Shown: piece after piece, positions 1 through 11,490 of the stretch
Layout: every line of letters begins with the position of its first letter
Numbering within the stretch: position 1 is the first letter of the stretch
Assembly (NCBI GenBank): GCA_029207755.1
Contig: JARCOQ010000220.1
Location: forward strand, 62,001-126,000
DNA from: Chamaea fasciata
Taxonomy: Eukaryota; Chordata; Aves; Passeriformes; Sylviidae
Direction of reading: 5' to 3'
DNA length: 64,000 nucleotides
Program-made: the position numbers and the translations under genes
The notes under the pieces: generated by a model
What the model was told of the DNA's origin: nothing
The model's input: only the letters and a program-made list of their open reading frames with translations
Databases searched by the model: none

Positions 1-825
1 TTCCCAAATTCCAGCCCCAGGTAATTCCCAAATTCCAGCCCCAGGTATTCCCAAATTCCAGCCCCAGGTAATTCCCAAATTCCAGCCCCAGGTGTTCCCA
101 ATCCCCCCAAATTCCAGCACCAGGTAATTCCCAAATTCCAGCCCCAGGTAATTCCCAATCCCTCCAAATTCCAGCCCCAGGTAATTCCCAAATTCCAGCC
201 CCAGGTGTTCCCAATCCCCCCAAATTCCAGCCCCAGGTATTCCCAAATTCCAGCACCAGGTAATTCCCAAATTCCAGCCCCAGGTAATTCCCAAATTCCA
301 GCACCAGGTGTTCCCAATCCCTCCGAATTCCAGCACCAGGTAATTCCCAAATTCCAGCCCCAGGTATTCCCAAATTCCAGCCCCAGGTGTTCCCAAATTC
401 CAGCCCCAGGTGTTCCCAAATTCCAGCCCCAGATAATTCCCAAATTCCAGCCCCAGCTATTCCCAAATTCCAGCCCCAGGTGTTCCCAAATTCCAGCACC
501 AGGTGTTCCCAATCCCCCCAAATTCCAGCCCCAGGTAATTCCCAAATTCCAGCCCCAGGTGTTCCCAATCCCTCCAAATTCCAGCCCCAGGTGTTCCCAA
601 ATTCCAGCCCCAGATAATTCCCAAATTCCAGCCCCAGGTATTCCCAAATTCCAGCCCCAGGTGTTCCCAAATTCCAGCCCCAGGTGTTCCCAATCCCCCC
701 AAATTCCAGCCCCAGGTATTCCCAAATTCCAGCACCAGGTAATTCCCAAATTCCAGCCCCAGGTAATTCCCAAATTCCAGCCCCGGGTAATTCCCAAATT
801 CCAGCCCCAGGCATTCCCAAACCTG
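1..825. repeat. Minisatellite, about 24-bp unit, about 33 copies
   Basis: The unit reads approximately CCAGGTAATTCCCAAATTCC followed by AGCC. Variants are 23 bp (GGTATTCCC) or 28-29 bp (GGTGTTCCCAATCCCCCC). The array is cut by the left edge of the window. It lies upstream of an ELP3 coding exon and so is probably inside an ELP3 intron. The open frames across it (PKFQPQV-type repeats) are products of the array. Confidence 0.93.
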
Positions 826-1325
826 GATTCAAATAACGGAATAACGTTTGGGAGCTGCGCTGGGTTAGAGGTTTCACCCGCACCGGCGTTTTCCAGGGTT
901 TTCCGTGCTTTTAATGGGATTTCACCGGGAAAAGGGGAACCCAGGGCGGCTTTAGGGGCGGGGAATTGTCCCGGAAAGTTTCCCGGTTCAGCTCGGATGG
1001 GGTTTGGAGCAATCTGGAATACTGGGAGCTGTCGGGGTTGGAATGGGATGGGATTGAAGGTTCTCCCTGATCCCGATTCCTGGAATTTAATGGGATTTCA
1101 CAGGGAAAAGGGGGAGGGTTTGGAGCTGTCGGGGTTTCCCTCCTCCTTCCATCTCTCCCCTAAAGAAATTCCGGATTTCAGTTCATTTCTCTCGGCTGCT
1201 CCGAGTCACGAGAGGCCCGGGGTGGGACCTGAGCTCCTTTTTGCTGGAATTCTGGCTCTTCCAAGGGGTTTTTGGCTGGATTTTTTCCCAGTGGGATCAC
1301 ATTCCAAGCCGTTTCGGGGGCTCTG
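826..1325. other. Non-repetitive spacer with a CR1-like tail fragment
   Basis: No exon is recognised here. The piece around 1013-1075 (GGGAGCTGTCGGGGTTGGAA then TGGGATGGGATTGAAGG) resembles the 3' end of a bird CR1 LINE in plus orientation. The rest is ordinary GC-rich intron-like sequence. Confidence 0.4.
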
Positions 1326-1329
1326 AGAT

Positions 1330-2106
1330 TTTTTAAAAAGAAAAAAAAAAGCTTTTGTGATTTAAAAAAAAAAAAAATCTTTTGAGATTTAAAAAAAAAT
1401 CTTTTGATATTTTTAAAAAAATCTTTTGAGATTTAAAAAAAAAATCTTTTGAGATTTCAAAAAAAGAATCTTTTGAGATTTAAAAAAATCTTTTGAGATT
1501 TTTAAAAATAAATCTTTTGAGATTTAAAAAACAAAAATCTTTTGAGATTTTAAAAGAAAATCTTTTGAGATTTAAAAAAAAAGAATCTTTTGATATTTTA
1601 AAAAAAAATCTTTTGAGATTTTAAAAGAAAATCTTTTGAGATTTTTAAAAAAAATCTTTTGAGATTTAAAAAAAATCTTTTGAGATTTTAAAAGAAAATC
1701 TTTTGAGATTTAAAAAAAAAGAATCTTTTGATATTTTAAAAAAAAATCTTTTGAGATTTTTTAAAAATAAATCTTTTGAGATTTTTTAAAAAAAATCTGA
1801 GATTTTTAGAAAAAAATCTTTTGAGATTTAAAAAAAATCTTTTGAGATTTTAAAAGAAATCTTTTGAGATTTTTTAAAATATAAATCTTTTGAGATTTTT
1901 TTTAAAAAAACTGAGATTTTTAGAAAAAAATCTTTTGAGATTTTAAAAGAAAATCTTTTGAGATTTTTAGAAAAAAATCTTTTGAGATTTAAAAAAATCT
2001 TTTGAGATTTTAAAAAAATCTTTTGAGATTTTTAAAAAAAATCTTTTGAGATTTTTAAAAAAAATCTTTTGAGATTTTTAAAAAAAAATCTTTTGAGATT
2101 TTAAAA
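1330..2106. repeat. AT-rich minisatellite of hairpin-forming units (20-23 bp, about 35 copies)
   Basis: Every unit carries the core AAATCTTTTGAGATTT. Its two arms AAATCT and AGATTT are reverse complements around a TTTG loop, so each unit can fold on either strand. Units are joined by A-runs of varying length. A few shortened units lack the CTTTT part (near 1795 and 1912). The array is in the ELP3 intron, upstream of the penultimate exon. Confidence 0.92.
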
Positions 2107-2249
2107 CAATTCCTTCCCGGCTGCTGCCGGAGCTGTTCCGTTCCCAGCCCTCGGGAGCTGCGGTGCTAATTGGCCTCTGCTCTTCCTTTGTTCCTTAATT
2201 CCTGCTCAGGGGAAGGAATTCCGCTGGAATTCCCAGGAATCCCTGGATC

Positions 2250-2945
2250 CCTGGGAGTGTCCCCGGAAAGGCTGGAGCACCCTGGGATCGTGGGATGCGC
2301 TGGGGTGGGATTTAAGGACCCAAACCAGGCTGGAATTACAGCACCCCAAATTCCTTTTCTTGGACGCTCCCAGGGATTCTCTGGGAATTCCAGCCCCTCC
2401 CCGCCCTTCCAGCCGGGAATTCCTTCCCAAGATCCCACCCCAAGCTCCCCTTTCCCAGGGAATTCCCTCCATTCCCAGCTTGCGATTGGATCCAGCCCCA
2501 TCCCGACTCCTATTCCGGGAAGGAATTTTGGGAATTCCCTGGGAATTGGGGACTCCAGGAAGGGTCTCCCCTTTTCCATCCCCGAATTCCAGGAAAACCT
2601 CTCGGGATGGATCCTGAGCGTCCTGGATCCCAGAATCCCGGAATGGATCCATGAGCCTTCAGTCCCATCCCATTCCAACCCCACCATCCCAGGATGCTCC
2701 AACCTTTCCTTGGACGCTCCCAGGGATTCTCCGGGAATTCCAGCCCCGCCGGGAATTCCTTCCCCATCTCCCACCAGTCCCAGCCCTCCGGCGTTGGGAA
2801 TTCCCAGTTTTCAAATCCCAGGATGAATTCCCATCGGGGGATCCATTCAACCCCATCCCCTTCCTGCCCGTGGAGAACCAGTCGGACACTCGGGGAGCTC
2901 CAGTGAAGAATTCCGCGACGAGCGGCAAAAACGCAAAAATTCCCT
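2250..2945 (-). mobile_element. CR1-derived dispersed repeat, copy 1 (partly duplicated)
   Basis: A block of about 300 bp beginning CTTGGACGCTCCCAGGGATT and running through GCGATTGGATCCAGCCCCAT to CCTGGATCCCAGAATCCCGG recurs at 28565-28900, 36240-36690 and 37410-37810. The CTTGGACGCTCCCAGGG start appears twice here, near 2368 and 2711, so the unit is partly tandem. The segments CAGTCCCATCCCATTCCAAC and CCATCCCAGGATGCTCCAAC match the reverse complement of a CR1 3' tail. It is probably a lineage-specific CR1 subfamily or a composite. Confidence 0.55.
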
Positions 2946-3115
2946 GAGGAATTTATCGTTGATCCCAACCCCCGCAACGTTCCTTTCCCCGTCCCTGGGT
3001 CATTCCCAAAAATCCCCGTCTCTTGGAAGTTGATTTTCACATCCTGACCTCGCTCTCGGCTTCTGTTTTGACGGAATTTCCCCTTTTTTTTTTTTCGTCG
3101 TTCCCGCCATTCCAG

Positions 3116-3197
3116 GGCTTTGGAATGCTGCTGATGGAGGAGGCGGAAAGGATCGCCAGGGAGGAGCACGGGGCGCGGAAAATCGCCGTAATTTCAG
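3116..3197 (+). CDS. ELP3: ELP3 penultimate coding exon (Elongator acetyltransferase subunit, partial)
   Basis: The 82-nt exon translates to [19 protein letters not shown] then ARKIAVIS, closely matching the C-terminal GNAT acetyltransferase region of vertebrate ELP3. It follows a good acceptor (long T-run, then GCCATTCCAG at 3115) and ends in phase 1 at TCA-G before a GTTAGG donor. The split glycine codon is completed by the next exon at 17237. ELP3 is the catalytic subunit of Elongator, a radical-SAM and acetyl-CoA enzyme that modifies wobble uridine 34 of tRNAs. The upstream exons with the radical-SAM core lie outside the window; the repeats at 1-3115 appear to be the preceding intron. I recognised the family from memory, and the frame and splice phases agree. 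Confidence 0.93.
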
Positions 3198-3904
3198 GTT
3201 AGGGGTTGTTTGGGGTTTTTTTTTTTTGCTTTATCCCTTGGGATTCAGCTTTTTTTTGGGAATTTTTTGGGGGGTTTTTTGGGATATTTTTTATCTTAAT
3301 CGGAAAACAAACCCCCGGTGCGTCACGGCCACCGTTGGGAGCGCTCCTCCAGCCGGGGGAGGACGCATCCGGAATTATCCCGGAGGCAAAAAAAACAAAA
3401 AACAAAAAGCTGGAGCCTTTCCTCCTCTCCCGTTTTTTTTTCCTGACCCTGGGGGGACAGCGAAGGGAGAACTTTGGGTTGGAATTGGTGGGATTTGGGA
3501 AGCTTTTCCGGGCGGGTGGAACCGTGGGATATCGGGAGCCTCGGGAACGTGGCCGTTCCCTGCGGAGCTGTTCCACCCTCCGGACGTGTCATCGTTTAAT
3601 ATAAATTATATCAATGGAATGATTCGATATAAATTGTGTCACGGCAGAGCTCTGATCCAGAGGGGGAAGGTTTTTTTCGGGAAAACAAAAAAAATCCTCG
3701 TTTTCTGCTGCCCCACCCAAAAAAAAAACCCCAAAAAATCCCCCAAAAAAGCAGGAATTCACAGCTTGGATCTGAGCAGCTCCCTGTGCGCTCCCAGCTG
3801 TAAAATCCCGGGATTTTCACGGATCACTGATCTCATGCTCCAAGAGAATCCTCGGGATTTTCTGGATTCTGTTCGCCTGTCGTTCCCGGAGCAGCTGTGG
3901 CTGC

Positions 3905-3995
3905 TCCGTCCCTGGAAGCGTCCGAGGAAAACTTGGAACAAGCGCGGGATTGCTGGAGGTGCCGGGCTTGGAATGGGATGGGATTTAAGGTCATT
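3905..3995 (+). mobile_element. CR1 LINE 3'-tail fragment
   Basis: The sequence CCTGGAAGCGTCCGAGGAAA, then a lightly diverged TTGGAACAAGC...GGTGCC and GGAATGGGATGGGATTTAAG, follows the order of a bird CR1 3' untranslated end in plus orientation. It is short, 5'-truncated and diverged. Confidence 0.55.
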
Positions 3996-4319
3996 TCCCA
4001 CCCCGTGGGAAAATGGGAATGATTCCTGGAGCTGGGAATGATTCCTGGAGCTGGGAATGCTGCCCGGAGCCATCCCAGCTGCTCCCAGTGTTCCCAGTTA
4101 AACATCCCTTCCTCAGGAGAGGACCGCCGGGAGAACTGCCTGTGCCGGGCCCCGGAGCGGCGGCAGACGGGCTGGGAATGCCTTTGGAGGGAAAACGAGG
4201 ATTGGGGAGGTTGGGGAAGGGGTTTGGGAGTCAGGGAAGTTAGGGATGGGAACTGGGAGCCGCCGGGGGTGTCTGGTGTGATGCCAGCGGCACCTCGGGC
4301 GCGGATAAAGCTTGGACGC

Positions 4320-5343
4320 TGATATCCCGGGATTCCAATATCCCTGCATTCCGTTATCCCTGGATTCCATTGTCCCTGGATTCCAATATCCCTGGATGCT
4401 CTTTTCCCTGGATTCTGTTATCCCTGGATTCCATTATCCCTGGAATCCGTTATCCCTGGATTCCAATGTCCCTGGATTCCGTTATCCCTGGATTCCGTTA
4501 TCCCTGGATTCCGTTGTCCCTGGATTCCGTTGTCCCTGGATTCCAATATCCCTGGATGCTCTTTCCTGTGGATTCTGTTATCCCTGCATTCCGTTGTCCC
4601 TTGATTCCATTATGCCTGGATTCCGATATCCCTGGAATCCGTTATCCCTGGATTCCAGTATCCCTGGATGCTCTTTTCCCTGGAATCCCGTTATCCCTGG
4701 ATTCCGTTATCCCTGGAATCCGTTATCCCTGGAATCCCGTTATCCCTGGAATCCGATATCCCTGGAATCCATTATCCCTGGAATCCGCTATCCCTGGATT
4801 CTGTTATCCCTGGAATCCCGTTATCCCTGGAATCCCGTTATCCCTGGAATCCCGTTATTCCTGGAATTCCGTTATCCCTGGAATCCGATATCCCTGGAAT
4901 CCATTATCCCTGGAATCCGCTATCCCTGGATTCTGTTATCCCTGGAATCCCGTTATCCCTGGAATCCCGTTATCCCTGGATTCCGTTATCCCTGGATTCC
5001 GTTATCCCTGGAATCCGTTATCCCTGGAATCCCGTTATCCCTGGAATTCCGTTATCCCTGGAATCCGATATCCCTGGAATCCATTATCCCTGGAATCCGC
5101 TATCCCTGGATTCTGTTATCCCTGGAATCCCGTTATCCCTGGATTCCGTTATCCCTGGATTCCGTTATCCCTGGAATCCGCTATCCCTGGAATCCCGTTA
5201 TCCCTGGAATCCCGTTATCCCTGGAATCCGTTTTCCCTGGAATCCGTTATCCCTGGAATCCCGTTATCCCTGGATTCCGTTATCCCTGGAATCCGTTTTC
5301 CCTGGAATCCCATTATCCCTGGAATCCCGTTTTCCCTGGATAT
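4320..5343. repeat. Minisatellite, 16/17-bp unit, about 62 copies
   Basis: The unit is GTTATCCCTGGAATCC or GTTATCCCTGGATTCC, with an extra C in the 17-bp form and occasional GATATCCC, GTTTTCCC or GATGCTC variants. Longer blocks (such as the run from GAATCCGATATCC to GGATTCTGTTATCC) recur three times near 4750, 4885 and 5065. This shows multi-unit duplication inside the array. Three open frames run along it because of the repeat. Confidence 0.95.
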
Positions 5344-5893
5344 TCTGAACCCTTTAGACCTCACGGCCCATCCTTCTCCCCCGTAACACGCCCAGGCCTT
5401 CCCCTGACCCGCTGCGGTCGGACATTCCCAGCCAGGAGCCGGGATCGGGGCCCTTTTCCCGGGATTCCCGGCTCTTCCGGGCAGGAAGCAGGAGGTGTCC
5501 CCTCCCCTGCTGAGGAGCGGAGATTTTTATTTTTATTTTTATTTTTTTTTGATTGATTTGCTCGTTTCGGGTCGTTTTCTGCTCGAGCGGAGCCTTTGTG
5601 CCGCGGGGCCGGGGGCTCGGGGTCGCTCCGTTATCCCCAGCCCTGAAATCCCGTTTTTCCCTCTGCCAGCCGTTGGGATTGCCGGGGCTTTGCTCCGCCT
5701 TTTCTTGGGATGGTTTTTTTTTTGGAAGGTTGTTGAATTCCGGTTTCTCCTGCTCTGGATTTGCTTCTTTTTGCTCTTTTCAAACCCCTTCCCCCCGAAA
5801 CCTCGATGGAACAGTTTCAAAATTTGTTCCTCTCGCGTCCACAAGGTGTTGGAAGTACAAGGGATGTGGGGAATCCTTGTGGAATGTGGAGAA

Positions 5894-6245
5894 TTCCTTC
5901 CTTCCTTCCTTCCTTCCTTCCTTCCTTCCTTCCTTCCTTCCTTCCTTCCTTCCTTCCTTCTTTGGGATTCCTTCCAGTTCCTTCCTTGGGGTTCCTTCCT
6001 TGGGATCTTTCCCTTTTTCCTTTTTCCTTTCCTTTTTCCTTTCCTTTCCTTTCCTTTCCTTTCCTTTCCTTTCCTTTCCTTTCCTTTCCTTTCCTTTCCT
6101 TTCCTTTCCTTTCCTTTCCTTTCCTTTCCTTTCCTTTCCTTTCCTTTCCTTTCCTTTCCTTTCCTTTCCTTTCCTTTCCTTTCCTTTCCTTCCCTTCCCT
6201 TCCCTTCCCTTCCCTTCCCTTCCCTTCCCTTCCCTTCCCTTTTTC
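5894..6245. repeat. Polypyrimidine microsatellite: (TTCC)n, (TTTCC)n, (TTCCC)n
   Basis: About 15 TTCC units (5895-5958) are followed by a short break. About 35 TTTCC units (to about 6190) then change in place into about 10 TTCCC units. The whole tract is pure pyrimidine on the plus strand. The sharp change of unit within one tract records two expansion phases. Confidence 0.95.
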
Positions 6246-6889
6246 CCCTTTCCCCTTCCCTCCCCTCCCTGAGGAAATGAAGGAGTTTTCCCTCCTGGGC
6301 GTTTGGAATTCCCAGCAGTGGCAGCGGGCTCGGATCAGAGCCACGTGCATTTTCCAGGGATTTTTTTTTTTTTCCCCTCCTGCAGAACTCCTGAGCGTCC
6401 CTCCTCATCCCTTCCCGTGGAATTCCCACGGATTTTCCGCCCTGCCTCGAGCCGGGGAGGAGGGATGACGGAATAACCTCTGGATGAGGGTGAAGGGGGA
6501 CGAAGGACAACCCTCTGTCCTTGGAGCCTTTCCGGCCGTCCCCCTCGATGGCATTTCCACTTTGAGCCGTGACATCCCATAATTAGCCCCGTCTGACCCG
6601 AATCCCGGGAGCAAACACTTCCAGCTGTTCCCTGAAAACAGCGCCGGCTCGGGAAGCGCGGGAGCGGATCCGGCAACGTTGGGAATGCCGCGCCCCTGCC
6701 TCCCCGAGCGCCCACAAACCCAAATATTCCAGAGATCCTTCGTGATCCCGGGATCTGGTGTCACCCTCGTGGTCTGGGGAGCTGGAGGATTCTGGGATTC
6801 CTTGGAAATTCCGTGAGATGACAAAATCCGGAAAAACCTCGGGGGGGTTTTTTCAGGGATGTTGGTTTGTCCTTCCTGGTGAGGCCTGG

Positions 6890-7145
6890 TGGAGATTCCA
6901 GGATCCACCCGGGATATCTGGAGGTGGCCGGCTGGAGATTCCAGGATCCACCCGGGATATCTGGAGGTGGCCGGCTGGAGATTCCAGGATCCACCTGGGA
7001 TATCTGGAGGTGGCCGGCTGGAGATTCCAGGATCCACCCGGGATATCTGGAGGTGGCCGGCTGGAGATTCCAGGATCCACCCGGGATATCTGGAGGTGGC
7101 CGGCTGGAGATTCCAGGATCCACCCGGGATATCTGGAGGTGGCCG
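6890..7145. repeat. Minisatellite, 43-bp unit, 6 copies
   Basis: Each unit contains GAGATTCCAGGATCCACCCG, GGATATCTGGAGGTGG and CCGGCTG. Copies are nearly identical; one has CACCTGGG in place of CACCCGGG near 6990. The high identity suggests recent expansion. Confidence 0.95.
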
Positions 7146-7194
7146 GGATGATCCCGAGGGATGGAGGGACAGGATGCGGGGAATGGGTTTGAAG

Positions 7195-7430
7195 TGGCAA
7201 TGGGAGATTTGGATGGGATATCGGGAAGGAATTCCTGGCTGGGAGGGTGGGCAGGGGCTGGGCTGGAATTCCCGGAAAAGCTGCGGCTGCCCCCGAATCT
7301 CTGGAAGTGCCCGAGGCCGGGCTGGACGGGGCTTGGAGCAGCCTGGGATCACTGGGAGGTGTCAGGGTTGGAATGGGACGATCCATAAGGTCCCTTCCGG
7401 CCCAAACCATCGCTGTGATTTTATCCCACC
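7195..7430 (+). mobile_element. CR1 LINE 3' end
   Basis: The stretch includes GGGAAGGAATTCCTGGCTGG, CTCTGGAAGTGCCCGAGGCC, GGCTTGGAGCAGCCTGGGAT, GGGTTGGAATGGGACGATCC and AAGGTCCCTTCCGGCCCAAA, ending CCATCGCTGTGATTTTAT. This is the usual order of a bird CR1 3' end in plus orientation. It is one of the clearest CR1 tails in the window. Confidence 0.8.
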
Positions 7431-7464
7431 GATTGTCCCGGGCTCCCCTGGGCAACCCCGGGTG

Positions 7465-8575
7465 AGGGAATCCAGACTGGGATTCAGGGAATCCACACTG
7501 GGATTCAGGGGATCCAGACTGGGATTCAGGAAATCCAGACTGGGATTCAGGGAATCCAGACTGGGATTCAGCGAGTCCAAACTGGGGTTCAGGGGATCCA
7601 AACTGGGGTTCAGGGGATCCAGACTGGGGTTCAGGGGATCCAGAATGGGATTCAGGGAATCCAGACTGGGGTTCAGGGGATCCAGAATGGGATTCAGGGA
7701 ATCCAGACTGGGGTTCAGGGGATCCAGACTGGGATTCAGGGGATCCAGACTGGGGTTCAGGGGATCCAGACTGGGATTCAGGGGATCCAGACTGGGATTC
7801 AGGGGATCCAGACTGGGGTTCAGGGGATCCAGACTGGGGTTCAGGGAATCCAGACTGGGGTTCAGGGGATCCAGACTGGGGTTCAGGGGATCCAGACTGG
7901 GGTTCAGGGGATCCAGACTGGGATTCAGGGGATCCAGACTGGGATTCAGCGAGTCCAAACTGGGGTTCAGGGGATCCAGACTGGGGTTCAGGGGATCCAG
8001 ACTGGGGTTCAGGGGATCCAGACTGGGATTCAGGGGATCCAGACTGGGATTCAGCGAGTCCAAACTGGGGTTCAGGAAATCCAGAATGGGATTCAGGGGA
8101 TCCAGACTGGGGTTCAGGGGATCCAGACTGGGATTCAGGGAATCCAGACTGGGATTCAGGGAATCCAGACTGGGGTTCAGGGGATCCAGACTGGCGTTCA
8201 GGGGATCCAGACTGGGATTCAGGGGATCCAGACTGGGACACGGCAAATCCAGACTGGAATAAAGCAAATCCAGACTGGGACTCAGCGAATCCAAACTGGG
8301 ACTCAGCGAATCCAAACTGGGACTCAGCGAATCCAGACTGGGACTCAGTGAATCCAGACTGGGACTCAGCGAATCCAGACTGGGACTCAGCGAATCCAAA
8401 CTGGGACGCAGGGAATCCAGACTGGGACTCAATGAATCCAGACTGGAACTCATTGAATCCAAACTGGGACTCAGCAAATCCAGACTGGGACTCAGCGAAT
8501 CCAGACTGGGACTCAGCACATCCAGACTGGGATTCAGGGAATCCAAACTGGGACTCAGCGCATCCAGACTGGGAT
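7465..8575. repeat. Minisatellite, 21-bp unit, about 53 copies
   Basis: The unit is GGATTCAGGGGATCCAGACT plus G, drifting to GGACTCAGCGAATCCAGACT in the last third. Because 21 is a multiple of three and the unit lacks stops in several frames, it produces open frames of several hundred codons on both strands with heptad periodicity. These have no recognisable domain and should not be annotated as proteins. Confidence 0.95.
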
Positions 8576-8579
8576 TGAT

Positions 8580-9435
8580 CGGGAGAAGCTGCGGGGGCTC
8601 CCCCAGGGGCGAGGGGCGGCCCCAGCCCGCCCATCCCGTCTCCGGCAGCGCAGCCCCGCTCGGTAAACCCCGGGCTCGGCTCCGCGGCTCCGCGCTGACG
8701 TCTGTCAGCCTTTTCCGTCCGGCGGGAGCAGCCGGCCTTGGCGTGTTCCCACCGCTCTGCGCGTCCTTATCTCCCGCCGAAGGGCGCGATCCAATCCCCT
8801 CCCGCCGCGCCTCAATCCCAGCCACCGGCAGCGTCCTTTCCTCGCCTTCCCCTCGGAATCCTTTTATCCCCTCAAACCGGGCCCGGCTCCCGAGGAGGCT
8901 CCGAGCGGGGTCTGATCCGCCTGGCTTCGTCCCGGCGCCTTCCAGGAGCTCATTTCCATGGAGCCGGGGATGGTGACGGCGTTCTCCCGGCCCAGGCCGC
9001 CCATCCGGGGGCTGTCATGGAGAAAATTGCCGCGGCCGCGGGTCGGGGATGTGTCACGGCCCGGTGACGGCGCCGGGGGGCGAGGCGGGATGGATTCCTC
9101 CTCCGGGGGAGGCAGCTCCAGCACTGCTGGGATCATCCCGGGAGTTGGGAAAAAATAAACATCCAGGGCTGGGGTGTTCCTCACCTGCTCCGCTCGGAGC
9201 AGGAGTTTGGAAGAGCTGGGATGGGTTTAATTCTGTGAATTCCTGCTTTGTCAGGAAGCTCCAGCTCCATCACTGGGATCATCCCGGGAGCTGGGAAAAG
9301 CTGGGGGAAAACCATCCAGAGCTGGGATTAATTTATTTTAACTCTCTGAATTCCCGCTTCGTTCCCTGCGTTCCGGAGCTTCCCAGGGATCCAAGAGGAG
9401 CTGCTGCCCCAGGGGAGCGCGCGGGCTCGGAGCGT
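8580..9435. other. GC-rich non-repetitive intron segment
   Basis: The region is CpG-rich and contains no recognised exon. It has the local repeat pair CTCCAGCACTGCTGGGATCA (9115) and CTCCAGCTCCATCACTGGGA (9259), each followed by TCATCCCGGGAGYTGGGAAA. I see no gene in it. Confidence 0.4.
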
Positions 9436-9439
9436 CCTC

Positions 9440-9560
9440 AAATCCCAAATGGTTTGGGTTGGGAGGGACTTCCAAGCCCCCCGTCCCACCCTCTGGATGA
9501 GGTTCCACCTCCCACCGTCCCAGCCTTTCCTCGGACACTTCCAGGGATGGGAATTCCAAG
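9440..9560 (-). mobile_element. CR1 LINE 3'-tail fragment
   Basis: AAATGGTTTGGGTTGGGAGG, then GACTTCCAAGCCCCC, ACCTCCCACCGTCCCAGCC and TTTCCTCGGACACTTCCAGG, is the reverse complement of a CR1 3' end. It faces a plus-strand tail at 9705. Confidence 0.7.
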
Positions 9561-9704
9561 GAGGAGCGCTGTCAAGAGGGGCGACAAAGCAAACGCAGAA
9601 GTTGTGGAGGATTTTTCCCCTCCTCGCTCCTTTTTAACCGGCAGCGTTATCCCTGTGAACGTTCTGAGGCGCCCAAAGTGGATCCCTGGCACAGAATTCC
9701 CGGA

Positions 9705-9840
9705 GGATTCGTGGCTTCCCCATCCCTGGAAGTGTCCGAGGTCAGGTTGGAGCCACCTGGGGCAGGGAAGGTGTCCCTGCCGGTGGGGAAGGACATCCCA
9801 AGGTCCTTCCCAAGGCGAGCCGTGCTGTGATTCCCTGGGC
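9705..9840 (+). mobile_element. CR1 LINE 3'-tail fragment
   Basis: CATCCCTGGAAGTGTCCGAG, GTCAGGTTGGAGCCACCTGG, AGGGAAGGTGTCCCTGCCGG and CCGTGCTGTGATTCCC are in CR1 3'-end order. The copy is truncated and moderately diverged. Confidence 0.7.
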
Positions 9841-11355
9841 CGGCTCTCGGGATCGCGGAGTTCATCATCCCAGAGCCCACAGGAAAGAACAAAAGTGACG
9901 GATCACGGATGCCTCGCGCGGCTCGGTGACTCATCCCAAATCCATCTCCCGGGCCGGATATTCCAACCGCCGCCTCTGGAGAAACCTCAGGAGCTGAAAA
10001 CCTCCCGAACGCCGGCATTGTGACAGATTTGGGGGTGAGGAGCTGACACCTTTCCCTGTCCCCGCGTCTCCCGATGGCCCAGGGCCACAGCACGGCAGCA
10101 GGTCGTTAAATCCTGGCGGGAAGTTACGGAATTACCTCCTGAATCTTTGGTTTTGTTGGGATTGGAGGCGGGAGACGGGCCGGCTCTGCCTTTTCCTGGT
10201 GTGGGCATCAAGGAGATGTTGCCGCCATCATAACGGGGTCGATGAGACGGAATCTTCCGGAATCTCTGGGATGGGTCTCACCCTGCAGACTCGGCCTTCA
10301 GCAATCGGTTGTCGTTCCACTTTTATTTCGTTCCGGGTTTTTCTCCCCTCCCCCCTCCAAAAAAGAAAAAAAAAAGCCGTTCGGGTGCTGTGGTTTCTTT
10401 TTTGTTTTTTATTTCTCCGGCCGAGAAGTCGGAGCGGCCCCATGGGGGAGGTTCCAAATCTCCATATTCCCGCCAAATCCAGCCCCGTCAGGAAGGTTCT
10501 GCGTCTTTTATGCACTCCCATCAAATCCAGTCTGGATTCAAGTGGAGCGGGGGGATTTTTTTTTTTGGGAGGCTGGAGGGCGATCCCAGGGCTATTTCTG
10601 CCCGTGGCTCAGGGCTCGCAGATGATCCCGTCCCGGATCTCCAAGGCCGCCGGCGCTGTGCCGTTGCCGAGCTGATGGAACGACGGCCAGGCTCCAGAAA
10701 ACTCCTCATGTTTTGAATCTGCGATTTCAAATTACCCCAGCTACGGCATCGTGGCCGCTCGGGGCCGTGCCGTGACAGAACCTTCCCTGCCAGACACACA
10801 GGGGCTGTGAAAACAGTAATTTAAAATCTCCGGGAAGCGTTCCAGCCAGGAAAAAGAGGGAGAGGAAAGAAAAAAAAAAAAAAAACCCACCCAAACAAAT
10901 CCTGACTTGCGTTTGAGATTAAAAACCGGAGGATTCCGGGGGCGGGTTCCTCCCGCAGGTCCAACGAACGGCGGCTCTCAGGGCTTGGGCGCAGCTGGGG
11001 GGTTGATTCCGCTGCCGGTTTTCGGGAGGATTCTCATTCTGGGATCGTCACTCGGTGAGCGCTGAGTCCCGGCCCGAATTAGCTCCTGGCGGCTGCTGAG
11101 GCGGGAGGAGGTCATGGAATACTCGGCTCTCTCCCGTCGCTGGGATTCAATCCCTCCGGGAATATCGATCCCGCTGAGAGTCGCTCTGCAGGGAAGAGCT
11201 CCGGGCCCCGGCGCTCGTGGGCGAGGAAAAAATATCCAAAATCGCTCCCGGAGCGCAGATTCGGTGACGTTAAATGGGGTTCTAATTATCTTTTCAATTA
11301 ATAATGTTGGATTCCTGTTTTCTCAGAGGGGGATGAGGCCCTGGCTCAGGTTTCC
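9841..11355. other. Intron segment with no recognised element
   Basis: The sequence is GC-rich with poly-A and poly-T tracts at 10358-10375, 10557-10566 and 10868-10886. I found no exon, RNA gene or tandem array. Confidence 0.4.
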
Positions 11356-11359
11356 CGGA

Positions 11360-11490
11360 ATTTGTCCCTGGAAGTGTCCAAGGTTGGAAAAGGCTTGGGA
11401 CAACCTGGGATAGTGGGAAGGTGTCCCTGCCCGTGGAAGAGGGATGGAACTGGATGAGCTTTGAGGTCCAACCCAAAGCGTTCCCGGGGA
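11360..11490 (+). mobile_element. CR1 LINE 3'-tail fragment
   Basis: CCTGGAAGTGTCCAAGGTTG, GAAAAGGCTTGGGACAACCT, GGGAAGGTGTCCCTGCCCGT and GGATGAGCTTTGAGGTCCAA match the CR1 3' end in plus orientation. Confidence 0.8.

Noticed and set aside
1..825. CRISPR-like direct repeats
   Set aside because: Units are contiguous without unique spacers, and the setting is vertebrate nuclear DNA.
205..1326. 373-codon open frame at the left end
   Set aside because: Two thirds is the 24-bp array; the rest has no recognisable protein and lies in an ELP3 intron.
4320..5343. Homing-endonuclease-like site (AGGGATAAC)
   Set aside because: Only nine bases match the known 18-bp site, and they come from the minisatellite unit.
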